From: Pseudomonadota bacterium
GTDB taxonomy: Bacteria > Pseudomonadota > Alphaproteobacteria > Acetobacterales > Acetobacteraceae
Length of the DNA stretch: 12,460 bases
NCBI GenBank assembly: GCA_021808985.1
Contig: JAKBAQ010000052.1
Location: forward strand, 1 to 12,460
Direction: 5' to 3'
In this document: positions 1 to 6,047 of the stretch, in pieces
Numbering within the stretch: position 1 is the first letter of the stretch
How the letters are laid out: each line of letters starts with the position of its first letter
Position numbers and translations under genes: made by a program
Notes under the pieces: generated by a model
The model's input: the letters and a program-made list of their open reading frames with translations, nothing else
The model's database searches: none
Told to the model about the DNA's origin: nothing

Positions 1-100
1 TTTTAACAGCCTCTGCAAAAACATTAAGGATAATTTTCAAAAGTTTTTTGGGGTCTGGCCCTTTTTTGCAAAAAAGGGCCAGAATCTTGGGGAGCTTTTT
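1..100. repeat. Dispersed AT-rich repeat, copy A
   Basis: By eye, positions 1-100 match 2632-2731 in the same orientation, ungapped, with six mismatches (at 10, 36, 38, 68, 90 and 98 of this copy). The repeat starts TTTTAACAG and is AT-rich inside a GC-rich chromosome. The copy begins at the window edge, so its left boundary is unknown. It lies beyond the 3' end of the ABC-F gene, as the other copy lies beyond the 3' ends of ndk and glmU. It carries no plausible coding frame or transposase. Most likely it belongs to a genomic family of intergenic palindromic elements, perhaps acting as a terminator or mRNA-stabilising structure. The duplication is seen directly; the role is inferred. Confidence 0.85.
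55..82. terminator. Perfect 28-nt palindrome in repeat copy A
   Basis: The arm CTGGCCCTTTTTT at 55-67 is followed by the central GC and then its exact complement at 70-82. The flanking T54-A83 pair extends it to 14 bp. In RNA from either strand this forms a stable hairpin. On the minus strand it lies about 150 nt past the stop of the ABC-F gene and could end or protect that transcript. No clean U-run follows the stem on the minus strand, so a classical Rho-independent terminator is not certain. Confidence 0.55.
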
Positions 101-116
101 ATAAAAAGCTCCCCAA
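87..116. terminator. Perfect 30-nt palindrome next to the 28-nt one
   Basis: TTGGGGAGCTTTTTA at 87-101 is followed immediately by its exact reverse complement at 102-116. It is separated by four bases from the 28-nt palindrome. On the minus strand it is the first of the two hairpins to be transcribed past the ABC-F gene, about 114 nt after the stop. The right half of this palindrome is absent from the second repeat copy. A terminator or RNA-end role is inferred from position; the symmetry itself is exact. Confidence 0.55.
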
Positions 117-160
117 ACCCCGCAAAAATTTTTAATAATTTAAATTTTTATAAGAGAAAA

Positions 161-222
161 TTTTAAAACAGTCTCTGGGCGGAGGTTTGGCGAATTCTGG
201 ATAATATTTTGAAAATTTTTGC
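161..222. repeat. Degenerate partial third copy of the AT-rich repeat
   Basis: TTTTAAAACAGTCTCTG at 161-177 resembles the start of the repeat (TTTTAACAGTCTCTG in the copy at 2632). GGATAATATTTTGAAAATTT from 199 resembles GGATAATTTTCAAAAGTTTT from 28. Both blocks keep the order and orientation of copy A, but the sequence between them differs and is GC-richer. An AT-only hairpin (213-220 with 224-231) closes the region and overlaps the stop codon of the ABC-F gene. This looks like a decayed or rearranged unit in near-tandem arrangement. The call rests on visual alignment only. Confidence 0.45.
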
Positions 223-229
223 AAAAAAT

Positions 230-2113
230 TTAATTCGCGTCTTCCAGCGCCGTTGAGGCTTCCAGCCAGGCTTGTTCCGCCGCGTCGGTCTCGCGCTTGA
301 TCGCGCCGATGCGCTGGTTGATCTGGGCGAGGTCTTTCGCCTTGCCGGCGGCGTACATGCCGGGGTCGGCCAGTTTTTGTTCTAGGAGATTTTTCTCCGC
401 GGTCAGCTTGGCGATGAGCTGTTCGGCATTCTTCACCGCCTGGCGCAGCGGGGCGGTTTTGCCGCGGGCCTCGGCGCGTTCCTTCTTGCCTTCGGCGCGC
501 TCGTTCTTGCGGGAGTTGTCTCGCGAGCCGCCGCCGCTGCTGGCGCTGCCCTCGGTGACGCTGGCGGCGTAGGAGGCGAGATCTCCCTCCAGCGCGGTGA
601 CCTTGCCGTTTGCCACCAGCAGCAACTGGTTGGCCACGAGGTCGACGAGGTAGGGATCATGCGAGATGAGTACCACGGCGCCTTCAAAATCAGCCAGGGC
701 GCGGACCAGGGCGTCGCGGGCGTCAATGTCAAGATGGTTGGTGGGCTCGTCGAGGATGAGCAGATGCGGGGCGTCGCGGGTGGCGAGGGCCAGGAGCAGG
801 CGGGCTTTCTCGCCGCCGGACATGGCACCGACCTTGGTGTTGACGCGCTCGGCATCGAGCCCGAAGCGGGCGGCCTGGGCGCGCACCTGCGGCGGCGTTG
901 CCTTGGGCAAGGCGCGGGCGAGATGCTCGTATGGGGTTTCGGCCATGACCAGGTCTTCCTCCTGGTGCTGGGCGAAGTAGCCGACGCGCAGGTTGCCGGT
1001 GCGGAACTGGCGGCCGCGCAGAGGCTCCAGCCGGCCGGCCAGGAGCTTGGCCAGCGTGGATTTGCCGTTGCCGTTGGTGCCGAGCAGGGCGATGCGGTCT
1101 TCCATGTCAATGCGCAGGGAGACGTTCCGGAGCACGGGCTTGCCGTCATAGCCGATATCGACGCCATCGAGGCTGAGCATTGGCGGCGCCAGCTTGTTGG
1201 GTTCGGGGAAGGAGAAGCGGGTGACGTGTTCCTCCACCACTGACTCGATCTGCGGCATGCGCTCCAGCGCCTTGATGCGGCTTTGCGCCTGCCGGGCCTT
1301 GGTGGCGGAGGCGCGGAAACGGTCGACGAATTTCTGCATATGGGCGCGCTGCTCTGCGGCCTTTTCGGCAGCGCGGCCGAGCTGCAGGGCTTTTTCAGTT
1401 TTGATGCGGACGAATTCGGCAAAGCCGCCGGGGGTTACGTTGAGCTTGCCGCCCTCGAGATGGGCGATGGCGTCCACCGCGCGGTCCAGCAACTGGCGGT
1501 CATGGCTGACGAGGAGCACGGCGCCGGGGAATTTGGCGAGATATTGCTCCAGCCAGAGGGTGGCTTCCAGGTCCAGATGGTTGGTCGGCTCATCGAGGAG
1601 CAGAAGGTCAGGGCTGGAGAAGAGAACCGCCGCCAGGGCGACGCGCATGCGCCAGCCGCCGGAGAAGCTGCTCATGGGGCGGCTCTGCCATTCAGTGGAG
1701 AAGCCGAGGCCGGAGAGGATGGCGGCGGCGCGGGCTGGGGCGGCGTCAGCCTCGATGGTCAGCAGACGGTCATGAATCTCGGCGATGCGATGGGGGTCGA
1801 CCTCGTGGTGGCCGGCTTCCTCCAGCAGGGCGGTGCGTTCGGTATCGGCCTTCAGCACCACCTCCAGGGGGGTGATGTCACCGCTGGGGGCTTCCTGGGC
1901 GACATAGCCCAGGCGCACGCGCTGGCCGAGGCGGATGTTGCCGCCATCAGGATGCAAGACGCCCGCGATCAGCTTCAGCAGGGTGGATTTGCCAGCGCCG
2001 TTGCGGCCGATGAGGCCGATGCGGCGGCCGGAATCGACCATGAGGGCGGCGCGATCGAGCAGGGTGCGTCCCGCGATGCTGTAGGACAGATTCTCTAGAC
2101 TTAAAACGCTCAT
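230..2113 (-). CDS. yheS: ABC-F family ATPase, YheS type
   Basis: A soluble twin-ATPase protein of 627 residues, close to the roughly 637 of E. coli YheS. The first ATPase domain has Walker A GRNGAGKST (36-44), signature FSGGW (150-154) and Walker B LLLLDEPTNHLD (170-181). The linker at about 240-300, with KATKARQAQSRIK-like sequence, is the ribosome-interacting P-site tRNA motif region of ABC-F proteins. The second domain has GTNGNGKST (345-353), MSGGE (431-435) and LLILDEPTNHLD (451-462). A Ser/Gly-rich, then charged, linker leads to a C-terminal coiled coil at about 553-620. There are no membrane segments, so it is not a transporter; ABC-F proteins act on the ribosome during translation. 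An upstream in-frame start would add 22 Pro/Gly-rich residues. The ATG at 2113 was chosen because MSVLSLENLSY begins the domain and GAGGGG lies just upstream. YheS is favoured over Uup or EttA by length, linker and C-terminal coiled coil. Confidence 0.9.
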   Translation of the reverse strand: MSVLSLENLSYSIAGRTLLDRAALMVDSGRRIGLIGRNGAGKSTLLKLIAGVLHPDGGNIRLGQRVRLGYVAQEAPSGDITPLEVVLKADTERTALLEEAGHHEVDPHRIAEIHDRLLTIEADAAPARAAAILSGLGFSTEWQSRPMSSFSGGWRMRVALAAVLFSSPDLLLLDEPTNHLDLEATLWLEQYLAKFPGAVLLVSHDRQLLDRAVDAIAHLEGGKLNVTPGGFAEFVRIKTEKALQLGRAAEKAAEQRAHMQKFVDRFRASATKARQAQSRIKALERMPQIESVVEEHVTRFSFPEPNKLAPPMLSLDGVDIGYDGKPVLRNVSLRIDMEDRIALLGTNGNGKSTLAKLLAGRLEPLRGRQFRTGNLRVGYFAQHQEEDLVMAETPYEHLARALPKATPPQVRAQAARFGLDAERVNTKVGAMSGGEKARLLLALATRDAPHLLILDEPTNHLDIDARDALVRALADFEGAVVLISHDPYLVDLVANQLLLVANGKVTALEGDLASYAASVTEGSASSGGGSRDNSRKNERAEGKKERAEARGKTAPLRQAVKNAEQLIAKLTAEKNLLEQKLADPGMYAAGKAKDLAQINQRIGAIKRETDAAEQAWLEASTALEDAN

Positions 2114-2201
2114 GCCCCCCTCTACAGCGCGGCAAGGGGGTTGCCCACCCCGCCCGGCCCCGCTATTGCCCGGCCACACTCACTCAAAGGCAGATAGTAT
2201 C
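2114..2201. promoter_or_regulatory. Divergent promoter region between the ABC-F gene and ndk
   Basis: These 88 bp separate two divergently transcribed genes and must hold both promoters unless one lies inside a gene. For ndk, a weak sigma-70-like pair can be read: TTGCCC at 2141-2146 and TATTGC at 2164-2169, with a 17-bp spacer. The match to consensus is poor. A small inverted repeat, GGCAA(5 nt)TTGCC, covers 2131-2145 and overlaps the -35 candidate. For ndk, AAAGG at 2186-2190 is the likely ribosome-binding site, 11 nt from the ATG. The location is certain; the individual elements are guesses. Confidence 0.35.
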
Positions 2202-2624
2202 ATGGCAATCGAACGCACCCTCTCCATTATCAAACCCGACGCGACCCGCCGCAACCTGACCGGCAAGATCAACGACAAGTTCGAGACCGCCGGGCTTTCC
2301 ATCATTGCCAGCCGCCGCCTGCAGCTGACCAAGGCCCAGGCCGAGGCGTTTTATGCCGTGCATTCACACCGCCCGTTCTTTGGTGATCTGGTGAGCTTCA
2401 TGATCTCCGGCCCGGTGGTGGCGCAGGTGCTCGAAGGCGAGAACGCGATCATGCAGAACCGCGATATCATGGGCGCGACCGACCCGAAGAAGGCTGATCC
2501 CGGCACCATCCGGGCGGATTTCGCGGAATCGATCGAAGCCAACTCCGTGCATGGTTCCGATAGCCCGGAAGCGGCCGCGCAGGAGATCAGCTTTTTCTTC
2601 GCGGCGATCGATATCACCGCCTAA
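2202..2624 (+). CDS. ndk: Nucleoside diphosphate kinase
   Basis: A 140-residue cytoplasmic enzyme that transfers the gamma phosphate of ATP to NDPs through a phosphohistidine, balancing NTP and dNTP pools. The length is typical of bacterial Ndk. The N-terminus MAIERTLSIIKPDA carries the conserved Lys11. The signature NSVHGSDSPE (114-123) contains the catalytic His117, and Tyr51, Arg87, Arg104 and Asn114 occupy the usual nucleotide-binding positions. The frame is open upstream to 2112, but that extension is Pro-rich and unlike the family; ATG 2202 gives the canonical start with AAAGG upstream. It is transcribed alone, divergent from the ABC-F gene and convergent with glmU. Its stop is followed within 8 nt by the dispersed repeat and then by a strong hairpin terminator. 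Confidence 0.97.
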   Translation: MAIERTLSIIKPDATRRNLTGKINDKFETAGLSIIASRRLQLTKAQAEAFYAVHSHRPFFGDLVSFMISGPVVAQVLEGENAIMQNRDIMGATDPKKADPGTIRADFAESIEANSVHGSDSPEAAAQEISFFFAAIDITA

Positions 2625-2631
2625 GAGATTG

Positions 2632-2731
2632 TTTTAACAGTCTCTGCAAAAACATTAAGGATAATTCTTAAAAGTTTTTTGGGGTCTGGCCCTTTTTTAC
2701 AAAAAAGGGCCAGAATCTTGAGGAGCTTATT
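2632..2731. repeat. Dispersed AT-rich repeat, copy B
   Basis: It matches 1-100 with six mismatches and begins 8 nt after the ndk stop. It retains the first hairpin: arms at 2686-2698 and 2701-2713, 13 bp perfect, with central AC instead of GC, so the loop is slightly changed. Similarity ends near 2731, in the middle of what is the second palindrome in copy A. From there the sequence is a different, GC-rich terminator. It sits between the 3' ends of the converging ndk and glmU genes. The AT-rich composition contrasts sharply with both neighbours. Confidence 0.85.
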
Positions 2732-2739
2732 TATAAAAT

Positions 2740-2775
2740 AAACGCCGCGCGGGAGGCAGTTTCCGCGCGGCGTTT
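2740..2775. terminator. Bidirectional intrinsic terminator between ndk and glmU
   Basis: The stem AAACGCCGCGCGG (2740-2752) pairs with CCGCGCGGCGTTT (2763-2775) for 13 bp around a 10-nt loop. On the plus strand, behind ndk, the stem runs into TTTTGTTGT. On the minus strand, starting 11 nt after the glmU stop, it runs into TTTATTTTATAAATAAG. A GC-rich stem with T-rich tails on both sides is what a shared Rho-independent terminator for convergent genes looks like. Confidence 0.85.
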
Positions 2776-2786
2776 TGTTGTGTGGC

Positions 2787-4064
2787 CTACCGGGGCTTGT
2801 TGATCTGGCGCGCGCGGCCGAGCGCCAGCGTGCCGGGGGGGACATCTTCGGTGAGGGTTGAGCCGGCCGCGACCAGGGCGCCGTCTCCCACGCTGATGGG
2901 CGCCACGAGCGCGGTGTTGGAGCCGATGAACACTTTTGCCCCGATTTTGGTTTTATGCTTGGCCTTGCCATCGTAATTGCAGGTGATGGTGCCAGCGCCG
3001 ATGTTCGTGCCCGGGCCGATTTCGGCATCGCCGAGATAGCTGAGGTGGTTGGCCTTGGCGCCGGCACCCAGGGTGGCGGATTTGACTTCGACAAAATTGC
3101 CGACATGCGCGCCAGGGCCGATATGGGCGCCGGGGCGCAGGCGCGCATAGGGGCCGATGAGCGCGCCGGCGGCCACGAAACATTCCTCCAGATGTGAGAA
3201 CGCCTTGATTTCAGCGCCGGATTCCACCGTGACGCCGGGGGCGAAGACGACATAGGGGCCGATGATGACATCAGGGGCGAGCGCGGTGTCAGCGGAGAAA
3301 AAGACGGTTTCGGGGGCGAGCATGGAGACGCCGGCATCAAGCGCGGCCTGGCGCAGGCGGGTTTGCAGCACGGCCTCGGCGGCGGCGAGCTCGGCGCGGG
3401 AGTTGACGCCCATGCATTCAGAGTAGGGCGCCTCAAGGGCGGCGACCTTGACGCCCTCGGACTGGGCGAGGGCGGCGATGTCGGTGAGGTAATATTCACC
3501 CTTGGCGTTATCGGCCTTCACGGCGGCGAGCCAGCGGCGCATGTCCGCCGCCTTGCCGACCAGCCCGCCCGCGTTGCACAGGGTGATGAGGCGCTCCGCC
3601 GGCGCGGCGTCGGCATATTCCACAATGCGCGAGACGTAGCCGTTCTCCATCACGAGACGGCCGTATTTTCCGGGGTCCGGCGGGGTCATGGCCAGCAGCA
3701 CCAGCCCGGCATCGCCGGCCTTTGCGCGGGCGAGCAGGGATTGCATGGTGGCGGGGGAGAGCAGGGGATTATCAGCGTAGAAGACCGCGACCAGCCCCTC
3801 GCCGAATTGCTCCTCCGCCTGCCTGGCGGCGTGGGCGGTGCCCAGGCGCTCAGCCTGCACCACCACGCCATGCGGGGCGGCCAGGGCTTCGAGGGCTGGC
3901 ATGTCTGGCCCCACGACCACCACCACGCGCGCGAAGACCTCTTCCGCCGCGATGGTGAGGTGGCGCAGCATTTCGCGCCCGCCCAGCTTGTGGGCGGCTT
4001 TTGGCAGGGCGGATTTCATGCGTGTGCCGAGCCCGGCGGCGATGATGACGGCGGTGTTTTCCAT
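2787..4064 (-). CDS. glmU: Bifunctional UDP-GlcNAc pyrophosphorylase / glucosamine-1-P acetyltransferase
   Basis: GlmU acetylates glucosamine-1-phosphate and couples it to UTP, giving UDP-GlcNAc for peptidoglycan and lipid A. The N-terminal uridyltransferase domain (about 1-225) starts AVIIAAGLGTRMKSALPK. It carries Asp98 in YADNPLL (the metal-binding position), YGRLV (134-138), GEYYLTD (189-195) and VNSRAEL (220-226). The C-terminal half is a left-handed beta-helix of hexapeptide repeats. It carries the catalytic His340 in NHLSYLGDAEIG and then GAGTITCNYDGK (357-367). At 425 residues it is shorter than the usual roughly 450-460, because it stops soon after GRARQINKP with almost no C-terminal tail. 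The open frame extends 61 codons upstream into tyrA in another frame; ATG 4064 was chosen for the canonical N-terminus. It starts 5 nt after the tyrA stop, so the two are almost certainly co-transcribed and translationally linked. Confidence 0.95.
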   Translation of the reverse strand: MENTAVIIAAGLGTRMKSALPKAAHKLGGREMLRHLTIAAEEVFARVVVVVGPDMPALEALAAPHGVVVQAERLGTAHAARQAEEQFGEGLVAVFYADNPLLSPATMQSLLARAKAGDAGLVLLAMTPPDPGKYGRLVMENGYVSRIVEYADAAPAERLITLCNAGGLVGKAADMRRWLAAVKADNAKGEYYLTDIAALAQSEGVKVAALEAPYSECMGVNSRAELAAAEAVLQTRLRQAALDAGVSMLAPETVFFSADTALAPDVIIGPYVVFAPGVTVESGAEIKAFSHLEECFVAAGALIGPYARLRPGAHIGPGAHVGNFVEVKSATLGAGAKANHLSYLGDAEIGPGTNIGAGTITCNYDGKAKHKTKIGAKVFIGSNTALVAPISVGDGALVAAGSTLTEDVPPGTLALGRARQINKPR

Positions 4065-4069
4065 GGCGC

Positions 4070-4957
4070 CTATGCTTGTTTGATATCGATGAGGCTTTTG
4101 CGGATCTTGCGGCTGCGGTTTATTTTGTCTTCGATGTAGCCGGCGTCGCCCTTGCGCACGGCGCGCGCCATGGCCTGGGCGTCCTCGGAGAAGCGGGCGA
4201 ACATTTCCAGCAGCGCGTCCTTGTTGTTGAGGAAGATGTCGCGCCACATCACCGGGTCGGAGGCGGCGATGCGGGTGAAATCGCGAAAGCCGGAGGCGGC
4301 GAATTGCAGCACCTCGCCGCGGGTTTCATCGGCCAGATCGTCGGCCGTGCCACAGATGGTGAAGGCGATGAGGTGCGGCAGGTGGCTGACGATGGCGATG
4401 ACGCGGTCATGGTGGGCGGGGTCCATCCGGGCGGTTTGCGCGCCGAGAATTTTCCACATTGTCTCGATTTTCGCGATGGCGGGCTCGGCCGTGCCGGGGG
4501 GCGGGGTGAGCAGCGACCAGCGGCCCCGGAAGAGATCCGCCAGGCCGGCATCGGGGCCGGAGAATTCGGTGCCCGCGATGGGGTGGGCGGGGACGAAGGT
4601 GACATTGGCGGGGACGAGGGGGGAAATGTCCTGCATGACCGATTGCTTGGTCGAGCCGACATCGGAGAGCACGCAGCCGGGCGCCAGATGCGGCGCGATT
4701 TGCCGCGCGAGCGCCGCATAGGCGCCGACCGGGGCGCAGAGGATGACACCATCGGCCCCCGCCACGGCTTGGGCGGGATCGCTCAAATATTCATCGCCCA
4801 GGTGGAGTTCCTCGGCGCGGGCCAGGGCGGCCGGGCTGGTGTCGCAGATCACGATTTTGTCGGCGATGCCGCCGCAGGCCCGGGCGCCGCGCGTGATGGA
4901 GCTGCCGATGAGCCCGATGCCGATGATGACCAGCCGCTTGAAAATGGGTTCGGCCAT
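4070..4957 (-). CDS. tyrA: Prephenate/arogenate dehydrogenase (TyrA/TyrC family)
   Basis: It oxidatively decarboxylates prephenate to 4-hydroxyphenylpyruvate (or arogenate to tyrosine) with NAD(P)+. The 295-residue protein has a Rossmann dinucleotide site GIGLIG (13-18), the LSDVGSTK motif (97-104), and HPIAGTE (125-131) with the catalytic His125. SHLPH (191-195) and a helical C-terminal domain with SGFRDFTRIAASDP (222-235) follow. No fused chorismate mutase or ACT domain is present; the mutase is a separate gene upstream. ATG 4957 gives a 4-nt gap after the hisC stop. An in-frame ATG at 4969 would overlap hisC by 8 nt and add MVEL; neither start has a strong ribosome-binding site. Prephenate versus arogenate preference cannot be decided from the sequence. 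Confidence 0.93.
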   Translation of the reverse strand: MAEPIFKRLVIIGIGLIGSSITRGARACGGIADKIVICDTSPAALARAEELHLGDEYLSDPAQAVAGADGVILCAPVGAYAALARQIAPHLAPGCVLSDVGSTKQSVMQDISPLVPANVTFVPAHPIAGTEFSGPDAGLADLFRGRWSLLTPPPGTAEPAIAKIETMWKILGAQTARMDPAHHDRVIAIVSHLPHLIAFTICGTADDLADETRGEVLQFAASGFRDFTRIAASDPVMWRDIFLNNKDALLEMFARFSEDAQAMARAVRKGDAGYIEDKINRSRKIRKSLIDIKQA

Positions 4958-4961
4958 AAGC

Positions 4962-6047
4962 TCAACCATGCACGAATGCGTTCAACGCCTCGGCGACCAG
5001 GTTGCATTCCTCATGGGTGCCGATGGTGACGCGCAGGCAGCTTGGCAGGCCGTAGGATTTGACGTTGCGCACGATGAGCCCGCGCAGGCGCAGGAAGGCA
5101 TCCGCCGCGGCAGCGCGCTCAGGGGCGCCAAAATCGACCAGGATGAAGTTGGCCTCCGAGGGGTGGATTTGCAGGCCGATTTGCTTGAGGCGCGCTTCCA
5201 GCCGGGTGCGGGCCTGGATGTTGTGCTCACGCCCCGCCTCCAGCCAGCCGGGTTCGCCCAGCGCGGCGATGCCGGCGGCGGCGGCGGTGACGCTGACATT
5301 GAAGGGGGCGCGCATGCGGTTCAGCACATCCACGATGGGGGGCGGGGCGTAGGCCCAGCCGAGGCGCGCGCCGCCAAGGCCGAAGATTTTGGAGAAGGTG
5401 CGGGTCATCACTGTGTTTTCACCCGCGTCCACCAGGGCTGTGCCGGGGTCGTAATCCGCGCGGGCCACGTATTCGCTGTAGGCGGCGTCGATCACCAACA
5501 GGATGTCGGCGCGCAGGCTGGCGCGCAGGCGCAGCATTTCGGGCTGCGGCAGCAAGGTGCCGGTGGGGTTGTTGGGGTTGGCGAGGAAGAGCATTTTGGT
5601 GCGCGGGGTCACCAGTGCGAGCATGGCGTCGATATCGGTGGTGAGGTTGCGCTCGGCCGCCTTTAAAACCGTGCAGCCGGCCAGCTTGCCGGCGATTTCG
5701 TAGATCGAGAAGCCGTGTTCGCTCATGATCAGCTCGGTGCCGGGGCCGCCATAGGCCTGGATCAGCAGGGTGAGCAGTTCGTCAGAGCCGTTGCCGCAGA
5801 CGATTTTCTCAGGCGCGAGGCCGAATTTCGCGCCGATGGCGGCGCGCAGCTTGGCGGAGCTGCCATCAGGGTAGCGGTGCAGCTTCTCGCCCGTGGCGGC
5901 CAGCGCCGCCAGCGCGGCGGGGGGTGGGCCGAAGGCGCCCTCGTTGGAGGAGAGCTTGATTGGCTTCTCAAAGCCCGGCAGCACAGATTCGCCGCCGACA
6001 TAGGAGGCGACGGAAAACACCTCCGGGCGGGGTTGCGGGGCGCTCAT
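4962..6047 (-). CDS. hisC: HisC-type histidinol-phosphate / aromatic aminotransferase
   Basis: A PLP-dependent fold-type I aminotransferase of 361 residues, normal for HisC. Visible landmarks are KLSSNEG near the N-terminus (31-37), GNGSDEL (85-91), NPNNPTG (157-163), the DAAYSEY loop (187-193) and TFSKIFGLGGARLGWA (217-232), where Lys220 should form the Schiff base. Arg339 in LRVTIGT probably binds the substrate carboxylate. The ATG overlaps the TGA of the chorismate mutase gene (ATGA), so translation is coupled. The open frame runs much further upstream, but that part is the antiparallel-frame shadow of the mutase gene. Lying between chorismate mutase and tyrA, it probably transaminates prephenate, phenylpyruvate or 4-hydroxyphenylpyruvate. 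It may also serve histidine synthesis if no other hisC exists. The fold is certain; the physiological substrate is inferred from context. Confidence 0.9.
   Translation of the reverse strand: MSAPQPRPEVFSVASYVGGESVLPGFEKPIKLSSNEGAFGPPPAALAALAATGEKLHRYPDGSSAKLRAAIGAKFGLAPEKIVCGNGSDELLTLLIQAYGGPGTELIMSEHGFSIYEIAGKLAGCTVLKAAERNLTTDIDAMLALVTPRTKMLFLANPNNPTGTLLPQPEMLRLRASLRADILLVIDAAYSEYVARADYDPGTALVDAGENTVMTRTFSKIFGLGGARLGWAYAPPPIVDVLNRMRAPFNVSVTAAAAGIAALGEPGWLEAGREHNIQARTRLEARLKQIGLQIHPSEANFILVDFGAPERAAAADAFLRLRGLIVRNVKSYGLPSCLRVTIGTHEECNLVAEALNAFVHG

Noticed and set aside
1..229. Insertion sequence or CRISPR-like array
   Set aside because: No transposase frame, no terminal inverted repeats with target duplication, and no regular repeat-spacer pattern. 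The palindromes are better explained as an intergenic repeat or terminator family.
2621..3499. 292-codon minus-strand frame reaching through the AT-rich repeat, ending in KILALFCKKGPDPKKLL-like sequence
   Set aside because: It is a glmU shadow that happens to stay open through the terminator and repeat. The tail is only a translation of the repeat palindrome.
3363..5029. Long plus-strand frames opposite glmU and tyrA
   Set aside because: Gly/Ala/His-rich low-complexity translations caused by GC skew at codon positions; the opposing genes are canonical.
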